From contig JAHCVI010000002.1 of assembly GCA_019096155.1 (NCBI GenBank), positions 4,464,001 through 4,528,000 on the forward strand: a DNA stretch of 64,000 nucleotides, read 5' to 3'. The notes under the pieces are model-generated. The model worked only from the letters and a program-made list of their open reading frames with translations. It was not told where the DNA came from and searched no databases. The position numbers and the translations under genes are program-made. Every line of letters begins with the position of its first letter. Within the stretch, counting starts at the first letter, position 1. Positions 11,042-22,915 of the stretch are shown here, piece after piece. This DNA is from Staphylotrichum longicolle (lineage: Eukaryota; Ascomycota; Sordariomycetes; Sordariales; Chaetomiaceae).

Positions 11042-12942
11042 GGTGGCTTGTGTGGGGGTGAAGGGAATGGTTATTTGGCTTCAGGGTGGCGTCAACGGTC
11101 ATTTTAGGGCTGGAAAGAGAGCATGTCAACTAGCATCATGGTCTTGATTCGGCACAGTCAATGGAACCATTCTACCAAAGTGGTTCTAAATGGACAACAG
11201 GGCAACAGTGCATTTCCCATCGACAGTCCTGCTTTGCGGCACTCTGCGTGAGAACAAGGAAGGTCAACGTTGCTTGGTAATCTTTCGCCATCGACCTCCC
11301 ACATTGCTTGGCTGAGGGATCCGGCCCAGTTAGGCAAACCACCACCGAGGGGCTGAGTAAGGCGAAGGCGAGGCGATGGAACCCAAGTGTCAAAGTGTGA
11401 TTTGAAATCGATGCATGTTTCTGATCGGGCAATGTGCTTAGATGTAGATACGGAGCAGTGGGCCATCCAGGCTATGGCACCATGTTCGGGCCGGTTGTTG
11501 AGAAGAATCACAAGCAAAGTTGCGAGTCTGACATCATCGAGGACTGGGACAGCTCTGAGAGGGGCTGCAGTTAGAGAGCCGAGGATGAACGCGAGCCGGA
11601 CGGTGGGCCGAGACTTGCAGCAAAAACAATCAAATGTGTGTATTTTCTTGAGACGGGATGAGGAAGAAGGGATGAAGTCATCGAGCCGGTTCTGTACACA
11701 GTACCCTGCTCCCGGCGCCTTGGGAGACCCTGGGCGATTTGCGAAGGGCCTCTGCTGACCACTCTCAGGGCATGAGGCAGACTCGGTCTCGCTTGCTCAC
11801 ATTTGCCCGCTTCCACTCAACGCCGACTTTGCCTACACAGCAAGTCTCCTTAGAAGACAAACGTTGAATCTCTCAAATAGTCACATTGCTCCATGATTCA
11901 TCGGGCACCCGGATGTGTGCGTGCCTCTCTCTCGGTGAGATCCTGGAGGCGAGTTGATCTTGAAGTGGGACTTATCGGGACACGTCGGTCTGATAACGTC
12001 AGGGAAAGCAGCTGCTGTCAAGGTGCTGTTGTGGAGTCGCCTGGGATTGTGCATCATCCTCTTGCATCGAGTTGGACATCATCGTCAACGTCTCCTCAGA
12101 ATAACGTTCGCCGACGACACCCTCAATCTATGGAGTGATTTTTATAGAACAATGTGAGCATACCGGACCCCTACCATCTCGAGACCGCCACAGCCCAGCA
12201 CGTTAGCATCGATTCGGGCGCCGTCTTCGGCGGGAGGAAGTGCGAACCAAAAAGAGGGTGCAGTGGGGGGGTTCGCGAGGGTCAGGCGGGAGTGGGGCAA
12301 ATGGCGAGCCACAGCAGGACCCAAGCAGTGACAGCGAGCGCCCATCCCGCGTGTCCCCTCCATCCATGCGCTGATCCCGTGCGTCGTGTGAGCTTAACCA
12401 CAGCCCCTCTCCCCAACAAATCCAGCCGCCCAGTTTGGCGTTCTGGCCTCTCCCATTTCCCTATTTCCCGGCCTCTCTTGTGTGTGTGTTTACCTGCCGC
12501 ATCTCTGCCCGCACGCAATCTCGCCAGGCCCGGTTTTACCGCTCCTCGACCGGTCCTCGGTCGCAATACCCGGGCGCTGAGCGTGTTACACGACACCGAC
12601 ACTGACAGCGCAGTCAGCGCCCTGCGCCTGGGACTGAAAGACTGATATCACCATCGATGACTTCGGGTCCCGGTCCGACATCGTGTTCCCACTTATTAAA
12701 CGAGATCCTGGCCTAGATCCGCTCACCGCTTCGGGACAAACACGCGACATCGCACGCCTTCTTCCAGACCTGCAGTGATCAGTGCACCAGTCCCGCACAT
12801 CCTTATCGCAATCTGGTTGTTGTTGCTGCGAGCTACAAGGGGCGATAAATAACCACGCTGGCCCCGACTCGGGTGTTTCCGATATCAACCAGCTCGCAGC
12901 CACAACCAAATCACACATACCAAACAGGCGAGGGCGTGCATC
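11042..12942. other. Intergenic region, uL16 3' flank and upstream of the 588-aa gene
   Basis: No gene seen in 1.9 kb. Open frames are short and lack recognisable motifs. The part from about 12350 is C-rich and pyrimidine-rich, like a promoter and leader for the downstream plus-strand gene. Confidence 0.6.
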
Positions 12943-14709
12943 ATGGCCTTCCAGCAATCCACTCGACAGCTAGCACCGCGGATAAACCGCACCGATTCGG
13001 GAGATGGCGAGTCCGCAGTTCTCGCGTCGCCCCACCACGGCGCCCCAAACGAGTCGCAGACCTGGGTGCTCTTCACACCAGGCACTGACGCGGGGACCAC
13101 AACCTCATACCTGAGCTCGATCCAAGACGACCAAATAACGCCCGGGAGATCAAGGATCAGCGACATCGGCAGCCTTGATACCGCGGCACGTTCCGAATCC
13201 AACTTGCAAGTCCCCTCCGAGGTCATAACGGAGAGCGTCGCCGAGGAGGACGCCGAACTCGACAGCCTCGATGGCCATCTCCCAGAATTCCGAGCTGTCA
13301 CCGGCTCCTACCCCAACCCAGAAGTCCCACACGCGGCCCCAGTGCTGCCCGGACACGATGGTCTGGGCTCGTTTCGGTTCGATGCTCCCGGCATGGGCGC
13401 CGAGGCTCAGGAGCGCATGTACGCCTTCGAGCGGTTCAACCCCAACAGGGTGAGGCAAAGGGCCGAGAGCTTCGATCTCGCCCAGCTGGAGCTCGAGACA
13501 GAAGAGGCGCAGGAACTGGAGCGGAATCGCAGGATAGAGGCCTGGCGGCTTGAGCAAAGCCAGCTCTTGCTGGAGGACATCCGTAAGGAGACGAGGAGAA
13601 GACGCATGTCCGAGGCATCCATTCGCCAGGTGCGACAAGAACGCACTGCACCGCAAGAACCAGCAGAAAGGAGCGTCGCGGATGAAGAGGCAGCGGACAT
13701 CAACCTCAGCGGGACAGACTGGCATGATCAGGACGAACCGGCTTCAAGCGGGGCAAAGTCCGGGCTATGGAGCCGGATCGCCCGTAAGGTCATCCACGAC
13801 CTTATGGGGATAGACGAAAAGGTGCTTGCGATAATCTTCGGGGCAGCGCTCCCGGATGACGAGCTCTCCACCACGCCCAACGCGTCCTTCCCCGCATCGG
13901 GCGCCATGGAGTCGGAGTCATCGTATGACTCGGAGTGGCAGCTCCGCATGCTGGAGCGGATATCCAGGGAGCTTGGCGCCCTCGTGAATCAGATGTCGAC
14001 GCATCTCGGGGCGTTTCCGACCTACTCACGGGTGCAGCACGCATCTCTGCCGTATGCCGGCCTGCCGGCCATTCCCGAGACGCCTGCCGATATGAGCGAG
14101 GGCGAGCAGAGAATGGAGGGCAGCGTGCCGTTTATGCCGCAGTTCAAGCCCACGGTTGCCCGGCCGGCCGACGTTCTCAGCACTCGGCCATCTGAGCCCT
14201 CGGCGTCATCAGTTCCCGACGCGAGTCCGAATGATAGCCAGCACACCTTTACTCAGCAAGAGTGGGAGCAGGATCTTGATTTCCGGCTGGTATTCCGGTA
14301 TCTCCGCTCCCGCTTCACGTCGTCTCGGCCAACATCGCCCCCGTTTTCTTCGGGCACATCGCACCTGGCCGCCTCGAGCGCGCAGGAGCTCGCGGCCAAG
14401 GCTGCTCGGGTGCGTCAGCACCACCCGCTCGTGTCCCACGCACACGCACACGCACACACACACGCACACGGGTATCACCGAAGCCGCCCGGCCGAGCGGC
14501 GCACGTTCAGGGCAACGGTGCCATCCAGCCCTGTGGCGATGAGGCACGGGCCGGGCAGCTGTGCGAGCCAGAGCACGCGGCGGTCTGCTCGGCGAAGCAG
14601 TATCTCGTCGAGGCCGTCGTCCCGTCATTACTGGGATATTGGCGGGTCCATCGGAACAGGGAGTGTCATTGCGAGCACTGGGCCGATGGGCAGTTGGGGC
14701 GAGGTGTGA
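12943..14709 (+). CDS. Uncharacterised Ser-rich protein, 588 aa
   Basis: Intronless frame with strong codon bias and an ATG in the context ATCATGG. I do not recognise the family. Residues about 170-225 are highly charged and probably helical (ELETEEAQELERNRRIEAW...). Near residues 275-305 is an ordered-looking block with WSRIARKVIHDLMGIDEKV followed by AIIFG. Near residues 345-355 is RMLERISRELGAL. The rest is disordered and Pro/Ser-rich, with a His-Ala/Thr repeat from a CA-rich microsatellite (residues about 499-510). No signal peptide or membrane span is visible. It could be a conserved hypothetical of Pezizomycotina; no function is proposed. Confidence 0.8.
   Translation: MAFQQSTRQLAPRINRTDSGDGESAVLASPHHGAPNESQTWVLFTPGTDAGTTTSYLSSIQDDQITPGRSRISDIGSLDTAARSESNLQVPSEVITESVAEEDAELDSLDGHLPEFRAVTGSYPNPEVPHAAPVLPGHDGLGSFRFDAPGMGAEAQERMYAFERFNPNRVRQRAESFDLAQLELETEEAQELERNRRIEAWRLEQSQLLLEDIRKETRRRRMSEASIRQVRQERTAPQEPAERSVADEEAADINLSGTDWHDQDEPASSGAKSGLWSRIARKVIHDLMGIDEKVLAIIFGAALPDDELSTTPNASFPASGAMESESSYDSEWQLRMLERISRELGALVNQMSTHLGAFPTYSRVQHASLPYAGLPAIPETPADMSEGEQRMEGSVPFMPQFKPTVARPADVLSTRPSEPSASSVPDASPNDSQHTFTQQEWEQDLDFRLVFRYLRSRFTSSRPTSPPFSSGTSHLAASSAQELAAKAARVRQHHPLVSHAHAHAHTHAHGYHRSRPAERRTFRATVPSSPVAMRHGPGSCASQSTRRSARRSSISSRPSSRHYWDIGGSIGTGSVIASTGPMGSWGEV
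14437..14470 (+). repeat. CACACG/CACACA microsatellite inside a CDS
   Basis: A CA-rich dinucleotide-like repeat within the 588-aa gene, encoding alternating His-Ala and His-Thr. Such repeats are length-variable, so strains may differ here. Confidence 0.85.
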
Positions 14710-16439
14710 AGTGTGTGGGATGCCATGACTCGACGCTGGCGCGGCTATTGTATTATCAAATTACTTCTTCTCTCGTTCACACTAGGGTTTCAATGGTTTT
14801 CCAATGGTAGGGCGGTGGGGCGTTTTGGGATGACTAGTTTCACGGCTGCATTTGTCGGATTTGTTGCATCTGGTGCATTTAGATACCACATATGAGGTAG
14901 ATGCCGGCACATTTGGAACATGAGATGCATTTATGCCCTTCGCAATCAGCCTTGGAAAACTCGGATAACTGCCTCGCCTCGCAGTTTCACTGGTGAGGAG
15001 CTCCCGCTGTTTGCGGGCAATACTTGCAAGATCTGGGCAATACCCATTTCGTCAGCCTTGCTCAGACTCCAGATCCTGGCTCTGCGCAAAACAAGCTTCT
15101 TGCCCAACCGAAGCGGTCCGCCTCGGATATTTTTATCAGAAAGCCACCAGCATATGCTCACCAGCCACCAGTTCGGACAGGAACGGGTCGCCTGCAAGAA
15201 TGCGACCCCCAATGCGGCCCCTCCCCTACCCCCCCTCCCCCATGTCGGGTGACCCAGAGGGCGGCAAGTCACCGTTGGAGGTGGCTTCCAGGAAAGCAGT
15301 GTCATTTTGGCGGGGGAAGACGGTGAAGCAGCTCACCACGGTACATCGGGGGCACCCACTTTACACGTAGCGACGCGACAGGGCGGCAGGGATCTAAAAG
15401 TGGTTTTTCAAACCAATCATGGCGCTGCGGCGTGCCAGCAAATCGAAACAGGCCGGGGGTTACCCACCAATTCCGTTGCGGCCCGCGCGGACCACTTTGG
15501 CCCTGACGCGTTTCGCAAAACAGGCGTCCAATGACGGCGCGATTGAGCTGCTCCCAGGCACAACAAAAGACGGCCACAAGGGCAGCTGCCGTGCTGCACG
15601 CGAGCCTGAGGAATCCCCAGTGAACCAGAGGGAACCTGAGGGAGGAGCCTATCTGGGCGAGGGACATCCCTGTCGTCGTGCACGCATGGTCGAGTCACCC
15701 GTTCGCCTGATGCAACCGGGTTGTCTCCGCAGTTCGGCAGGGATGCCAGCTCCACAGGCCGGCCAAGTCTCAGCAAAGCCCAGGATTGGGCAGGGCGGCA
15801 GCAGGGTGCTTCGGCGAAAATGGCCAGTTTCCCGCACCCCGCCTTGCATTTCCAGCGCACCTTGCCCGATTCTCCCGACTTGGAGATATGCTGTGAAGTG
15901 CGACTGAGGTGCGACTGCGACAACGGCATCTTTTCTCCAATGCTGCCTTGCGCCTCACTTTGCACACCTGCGATTTGCGATCCACCCGTTTCCATCTGCT
16001 GCGACTGCGCGCCTTTTGTCGGTCAGATTGTCGAATCAGCCGCCTTTGCATCTCGAATATATAAAGAGTCGGTCCGCGCCTTTTCTGCCTAGCTCTCCCC
16101 TCCCTCCCACACTCTCCCGGCGCGTGGAGGTGTGTGCAGGCGTCTCGCACTGCCTCGCTTCCCAGGTTCCCAGCTGGGTTGCGACAACTGACAACCCTCG
16201 AAGCTGACCGCATGTAGTATCATGTACTAAAGCCCCCCGGCTCTTATCGCGACCCAGCTTGCCTGGTGTTGGGTCGCGCCGGACCTCGTCTGCCATCTCC
16301 GATCCTGTTATCTCACACCTCGCCGTCGTCCCCGCCGAACCATCGCACTCCCACTCCGATACCTGACCCGTCCGACCACGAACTTTCTGGAGCTTCCCCG
16401 TAGTCCAATCGCTCCGGGAGATGGTTCCCCGACGCCTCA
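14710..16439. other. Intergenic region upstream of the 1226-aa gene
   Basis: No gene seen. The left end is the 3' flank of the 588-aa gene. The right end holds a clear TATA box at 16058-16066 and a C-rich leader of roughly 340 bases before the ATG. Open frames between them overlap on both strands and look random. Confidence 0.6.
16058..16066 (+). promoter_or_regulatory. TATA box (TATATAAAG)
   Basis: Strong match to the TATA consensus, followed after about 30-40 bases by a pyrimidine-rich segment suitable for transcription initiation, and about 370 bases before the ATG of the 1226-aa gene. Confidence 0.55.
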
Positions 16440-19400
16440 ATGGCTGCCACTCCCTTTGACATACCCGCGCCCGGCAGTTCCTACGCATTCGACATCTACA
16501 ATGACGCCCATACGCTGGGGCGTCCCGCCCAGGCGCTCCCTGGCGGGCCCTGCAACTACACGGACGCGACACTGCCGCGCTGTGGTTGTCGCCGGTTCTG
16601 GAGCCGCGCCTCGCTCAGCAGCGGCGTCTTCCAGGACAACCTTGTTTCTAATGTAGCCGAGCTCTGCATGTGCTCGCACCACGCCTGCTTCCACGAAGAT
16701 GTCCAACCCGGCCAGACGCAACAGCCAGCCCTTGCCAATGCACCGGAACAGGAGAACCAGAGGCCCAACACCAACCGGGAACCGTTGAGCCCAGTCCAGC
16801 TCCCGTCTTTCCACATGCCCGGGAGCCTAGGGTCGTCGCTTGATTTCACGCTCCTGGATTTCCAGACCTCCATGTCAGCCCCGCGGATAGAGGCTACCAA
16901 CCCGCCCCAGGCTGAGGATGCCCGCCCCGGACAGGACAGCCCGATGCCGGATACGTTCAATAACTGGGGGGACCTGGCCCGGTCTCAAGCCGCCCATGCC
17001 AATGCCAGTGGACTGCCGCCGTTTCCCGCCCAATGTTTGATGTCTCCGCCACCCCCGCCATCAACTGCCGCTTCTAGCCAAGCGAGATATCTCAGGCCGT
17101 TTGCTGGAAGAGGGCTTCAGACACTAAGTGGTGTCTCCGCCGCGAGACCTGATTCGCGCCGACTAGAAGGGGGGATTCAGGATGGCGGCGTTGAGATGGT
17201 GCAGGACGCCGGACGTGCTCCGACAGTAGCTTCCACCCCGAAAGCGTCTCCGTCCCAGGACCGCTCGGTGGCGGGCTTGGACGCGAGTGCCTACCGGAAG
17301 CTGGCTGACCGAGTCGACACCCACGAGCAACGGCTCGACAGGCTCGATACGACGTCGTTCTCCGTCGCCGGCCACGAGGAGTGCCACGACAAGCACGAAC
17401 ACACCGACCTGCGCGTCACCGAACTCGAGTCTCGAGTCGACGAGGTGGAGAAGATTCTCAACGACAACGGAAGCGTTGTCAGCAGCAGGCGGGCAGGGAA
17501 GCAGGACGGCGGCGCCGACGACGCCACGGCCAGCGTCGTCTCTGTCTCGACCAATGCCACGGTGCTCGCCTCGAGCCGTGCCGAGGTGTACAGCCAGATC
17601 CAGCAGCTGCAGGCGCAGGTCACTCAGCTCCAGGCAGCCGCGATGCCCTCCTACACGAAGCCCTGGGAGCTCGAGGTGGTCTTTTTGCCATACCCACTCA
17701 AAGGCGTCTGGATCGAGGCGAAAGAGTTCCCCGCACAGCGCCGATCGATAGGCTCCAACGTCGACGACTGGACCCAGTTACCCAACACGATCAGCAGGGC
17801 CACGCCCGATCCGCAGTCGCCCAAGTTCCAGGAGTGGGCAGGGCAGGGGCCGGAATCAAACTGGCTCCTGCCGCGTGCCTTTGCTGCGGGGCGTGTCATT
17901 GACCAGCGGCTGAAGAGCCGTGGCCTGATCAAGACGGTGTCGGTCAGGGGGGCGGACGCTCGTAGCGTTCAGCTGGCGATCCACGCCGCGTTCGAGGATG
18001 TCCTGCGCATCTCTTCCACCTCTGATGCGCGGTCGGGGTTTGCGCCTGATTACCCCCTCGCCGAGTTTCTCGGTCTGAGGCAGGCGTGGGTTCCGCTGCG
18101 GAAGCTTCACAAAGACTCGCGGCTCCGCTTCCTCTCGCCAGCCGAGATGGCGACACCCGCGCTCTGGGATTTCACATTCCTGGCGTCCAGTGTCGTCATG
18201 AAAGCCACCGGCATCCAGCGACTCTACATCACCCAGCCCGAGGCATACCTCCAGGACCACCCCTTGGGGTATCGCGCGCTCGAAGCCGGCTGGACCTGGC
18301 AGAAGCTGCGCCAGCTGAGTCGCGTGTACCCCGACTCGCAGAGCAGCACAGCTGGCGACGTCCCCGAGGCCGACGCGCTCGAGGAGTGCTGGAACTGGAA
18401 CGACCGCCTCGACGAATCCCCCGCAGCCGCCGCCACACCCTCCATCAGCCTCCGCCACTCCATCCACCAGCGCTCCTCGCGCCGCTCCTCTACCGAACCT
18501 TCGGGCCAGTTCTACACGGGCGTCCAATCCCCCATCCTCTCCGCCGTCGGGCCCTCCCGCTCCCGCGCCCCATCCCCCCTCATCCAGCGCGAGCGCAAGG
18601 GCTCCTGGCCACCCCACATCCGCACGGGCTCCCTGCCCCCCGTCTCCGCCGCCCTCCTCTCCCCGGCCCAGTCCCGCCGACGTCTCACCAACACCACCAC
18701 CATGGCCCAGACCCCCTACGAGCGCCGCTCCTCCCCCTTCGTCCCCGCCGCCGCCCGCGCGAGCCCCCGGATGGGCAGCAGCCTCCACACCGTCAACGCC
18801 AACGTGCCCAAGCGCCGCTTCACCCGCTCGCCGTCCCTCGTGCCGCGGAACACGCCCCGCTGGAGCCGCTCCCCGTCTCTCGCGCCCCCCGGTAACGGAT
18901 TGTACGGCGACAGCGCCAGCGCGAGGGAGAGGGAGCAGCAGAACCGCGAGCGCCGGACCACAACGCCGTTTTACTACGCCACGCCGCACAGCGAGGCGAT
19001 CCCGGAGTTTGGGTACCATCGGGCGGGGAGCAAGGGCCCGTCGAATGTGGGCGGCGGTGGTCAAGGGTTGAGGATGGGCGGGGGCGGGTATGACCCTGAC
19101 GAAGGTGACGATGAGGATCTTGCTATGGGTGATGACGACGATGACGAGGAGTTTACCTCGTCGGGGACGGATTTGTACGAGGAAGGGGATAGTGAGATGC
19201 TGGACCATCATCATCATCCTCCTCCTCATCATGGTCACCATCACCCCCATCACCGTCATCATCAGCAACAGGGTCATCCGGGCCAGGGGTATGCGCAGTA
19301 TGCGCAGTATGGTTCGAGACAGCGGAACGGGTCATTTGGGTTTGGCACGGACGGCGACGAAGCAGATCTGGATCTGGACATCGACGTGTACGAGGACGAG

Positions 19401-19556
19401 GACGGAGAGGAGGACGAGCTGGACGGCGTCGACACGGACGCGGGCAACACCACGGACAATGTCACGGCTGGCGGTGACAATGCGAGGGTTTGGCATGGCT
19501 TCGACCACCGCCACCCGCACCGTCGCGGGTCGGTGTTGCGACAGGGTGGCCCCCAA

Positions 19557-19587
<31 letters not shown>

Positions 19588-20120
19588 CGCTCAGGCCGGA
19601 GGATATCCCCTGGGCGGGTATCGAGGACGGCACGGCCGCGGGCGCTGGAGTCTTTGTGGATCTGGACGCCGAGGGGGACAGCAACATGTCGGACGGGGAG
19701 AACGTCGACCCGACCTCGCAGTCGTCGCTGTCGCAGTCGCAATCCCAGCGGGGCGGCGTGGGGATCGGCGGCGGCGGCGGCGGTGGCGTGATCCACCACG
19801 ACGAAAATGCCCATCAGCACCACCAGCTTCGTATCAGTCATGATGGAGAAGACGACGACGATGACGACGCGCAGAGCAGCCAGGCGCCGAGCGAGTACTC
19901 GAGCAAGCCGGGCCCGTGGCAGATCATCTCCGTGCCGGCAGGCGCCGCGGATGAGGGGCCCGTGGAGGGGCAGAAGCAGGGGAGGGGTGGAGGTGGTGAG
20001 AGTTCGGTGATGGGGTTCCGGATCCATGAGGATGGGACGGCGGGGCCGGGGCGGCGAGATGGGGACGGGGAACAAGGGGGAGAGGAGGAGGAGGAGTTGC
20101 TGGACACCCAGTGGGGGTGA
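16440..20120 (+). CDS. Large uncharacterised protein with Cys/His cluster and poly-Gln
   Basis: Intronless, 1226 aa, family not recognised. In order: a Cys/His-rich N-terminus (C38, C48, C50, C76, C78, H80, H81, C83, H85; ends CMCSHHACFH) that could bind a metal; disordered Pro/Ser stretch; coiled coils at about 280-342 and 381-402; an ordered, Trp-rich block at about 403-660 starting YTKPWELEVVFLPYP and ending ECWNWNDRLDE, the likely conserved domain; an Arg/Ser/Pro-rich segment with repeated RRxTRSPSL-like motifs about 770-820; then acidic, poly-His (about 922-945) and poly-Gln (about 1039-1048) low complexity to the end. The many basic SP/RS motifs suggest a phosphorylated nuclear or cytoskeletal protein, but that is inference. 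ATG in CAATGG context, 370 bases after a TATA box. Confidence 0.85.
19555..19587 (+). repeat. Poly-Gln (CAG/CAA) tract in CDS
   Basis: About ten consecutive glutamine codons, mostly CAG, within the C-terminal low-complexity part of the 1226-aa protein. Confidence 0.9.
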
Positions 20121-21127
20121 ACACCACGCCACACCCTTTTTTTTTCTCTCTTCCTTTTTTTGCTTTGTCCTTGTCCAGATATATCTCCATTTTACACTTT
20201 GGGTGTTTAACAGTTTCGGTCGATACATTTCACGTTCACGGTTGGGTATATACGCTTTTGGGTAGGCAAGATAGTCAAGGGTTTGCAAGGACGGGCAGGC
20301 AGGTGCGGATGAGCGAGCGATCTTTTTGCTGCTTTTTACTGTCTTGTTTTGCTTTTGGAGTGGCGTTTCGGGGGAAGGGGGAGGGGGGCGGGAGCATGAG
20401 CTCTGGAGATACCTACTACTGTTTACTACCTAACTCACTATTTACGTTGTCACGTATGGGTACGATGATAGAATACTCATCTCAGTTTTGAACTGGCTGT
20501 CTCGTCTCTTCTGGTCTGGAGGTGGATGGTTGTGAATGCGTCCAGTCCAGTCCAGTCTGCCGGGATTTCGTTGGAGCTCGTTGATTTGAGCTGTGTTTTC
20601 TGATGTTTGAGACCCCGGGTTCGTGGTCAACTTGCTGTCTCATTTTCAAACGGTGAAGTGCCCACCCTCTTAAGTCCATACAGTTCATTGGCTTTTAGCC
20701 TCCATTGTCTTTGATCCTTTAGAAAGGAATAGAAGGTTTGAGAAACGAGCCCGAGCATCAATCCCAACCCCCTCCGCTGTGTGTTGTATGTGAAGGCCAA
20801 GGTAAACCAGTGAGTCATGGCCAGTACGCCTTTTCTTGATCCGGCGTGGATCTCGAATGCTACTGGTGCAACCACAACCCAAAACTGTACGGCTGAGGTT
20901 GCCATGAGTCAAATAGTCGAGTCACAAAACTGCACAATGGACACCGGAAAGCTTGGTAGATGCCGTGGGGTATAATCGTTGCACCATTTTGAGGTCCGCA
21001 TCTCACATCTCCCATCCTCACACCCTGTGATGGGCTCGTGAATCTCGGAACCAAATTACCTTTGCAATATTTTCCAGCTCCAAACGCCAGCAACGCCCCG
21101 TCCATCCGTGATATGTTGATCACCTTC
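20121..21127. other. Convergent 3' region between the 1226-aa gene and DIM1
   Basis: Both flanking genes end here. The part after 20130 is T-rich, as expected of a 3' UTR. No gene or repeat is supported. Confidence 0.65.
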
Positions 21128-22915
21128 TCATGAGAAATGGATCCCCTCTTCGTGGAAAGCTACCACATCTTGTCAGCAGTAGCCCCAACTTTGATTCATC
21201 CATAGCAGACACCTACCAAGCAGCAACTTCAAGAAATCATTCTGATCGCACTGGCGCGCTCTCTTGTCGGCCAAGGCGGTGGCGGTCAGGACCTTGTTCA
21301 CCTTGGCCTTGACCACCAGGGCGACCTTGGACTTGGGGTTCCTGCTCGGGGTTTTGGCGGCCTCCTTGGCGGCGTCGGCTTCTTTGAGGTCCTTGAAGAA
21401 GGTGGGCATGTCCTCGTCGTCGTCCTCGTCCATGGCGGTGCCGTCGTCCTCGTCGGGCTTCTCTTCGTTGTCGTCGTCAACGTCCATCTCGACGTCCATG
21501 TCATCTGCGGCGGCAGCGTCGGCAATGGACTCGTCGATGGGGATGTTGTGCAGGGTGCAGTAGACTTTGTAATTCTGTCGGGTGTCAGTGAGGTGGTGGG
21601 CAGGAGGGAGGGGACCAACACTGACCCTCTCGCACATTGCCAGGACCTCTTTTACGCTGAAGGCGGCTCGTATTGTCTTGTTTTTGCGGTTGCTGTAAAT
21701 ATTTAGTACGCAAGGAGCGAGATGTTAGAATCGGTGGTTGGGACGCACAACGCGATACGGAGGAGACCATCGAATTCCTGAACGAGGGTTAGCTCCTTGA
21801 AGATTAAACATGACTAATGTGTGTTGGACGAGTACAAACCTCAAAAGCAACGTTTGGCCGCGCAGATCCAAGCTGAAGGTGCCTGTCAGTATTTTTGTGC
21901 TTGAGTCAGATAGCGGTGCTCATACCAGCGGTTCTATCCTGACGACTGGAAGATGTCAGTCAACCGTTTGCCGGTCCCGAGGACGCTGGGGGGCCACCTA
22001 CCATCGCTTTCTACCTTGGGAGGCGGCTTGAAGTTTTGCTTTCCGACTTTCTGAGATGTATGAGTACGTTGTAGCCCTGGCTGTAAAGGGGGTCGCTCAT
22101 ACCATGATGTGTTTACATGTGGCCCAGAAGTTGACGTTGACGCTCAACCTCGAGTAGAGGGCATCGCCCGGCCTCGCAACCAGTCTCTTGGCAAACTCTC
22201 GTTGAAACTGCCGGGACGTTAGTTTGGGATCTGTCGTGTAGCTCGTCCGTGGTGACACACCATGAGGACTGCGACCCTTGGGGGGTTCGGCATGGACAGC
22301 ATCTTGAAGATGAGGGGACTGCTGATCTGGTAGGGGGTGTTGGAGATGAGGGCGTCGCAGGAGGGCATCTCGGGCATCTTGATGACGTCGCCCAGGATAA
22401 CTTCGAGCTTCTTAGCCAGGGGCGTGCCTTGTACGCGCTTGGTGACCTCGGCACCCATTCTCGGATCGAGTTCGACTAGGAGGGCGGGTCAGCTAGTGTT
22501 CTAGACCGTATGTGGGACATGGACATGGACATGTGTGCCGTACTCGCTATGACTTTCTTTGCCTTTTCGAGGGCGCGGACCGTGACTGTCGGGGCCAGGG
22601 GTGTCAGTGTCTAATCATTAATGTGATCTGAAGGGGATGAGTGGTGTTGAGTGGTGTTGAGTGGTGCTCACTGTTTCCGGTGCCCGGGCCGACTTCGACG
22701 ACGACATCGGTGGGCTTGAGAAAGGCCTTGTCGACAATGGCATCGCTGATGCCGGGGTTCTTGAGGATGTGCTGGCCAAAGTCCTTGTCGAAGCGGAAGA
22801 TGTTTGTGTTGGCGGATCCCCCCTTGGCCGACCCTTTGTTCGACCCGTTGTTGCTGTTGCGGTCGTAGGGGCCGCTGCTGGCCCCCGCCCGCTTCTGCTT
22901 GGCAGCCTTGGGCAT
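21128..22915 (-). CDS. DIM1: 18S rRNA (adenine-N6,N6)-dimethyltransferase Dim1
   Basis: Eleven exons, all frame-consistent: 22915-22672, 22585-22544, 22475-22261, 22207-22103, 22050-22002, 21945-21926, 21872-21840, 21777-21749, 21692-21626, 21574-21217, 21159-21128; 397 aa. Dim1 dimethylates the two adjacent adenosines in the 3' terminal hairpin of 18S rRNA and is needed for pre-rRNA cleavage. Seen: FGQHILKNP (46-54), the SAM loop EVGPGTG (74-80), acidic ELDPR (97-101), catalytic NTPY (141-144), and the expected ending LLAFHEEGIHFS. A long Asp/Glu-rich insertion before the C-terminus is typical of fungal Dim1. An upstream in-frame ATG at 22933 would add six residues; MPKAAK matches the usual start better. 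Very small exons (20, 29, 32, 33 nt) are unusual. Confidence 0.96.

Noticed and set aside
17856..19277. 473-codon minus-strand open frame
   Set aside because: Antisense to the 1226-aa gene; no motif and biased Gly/Ala/Arg composition.
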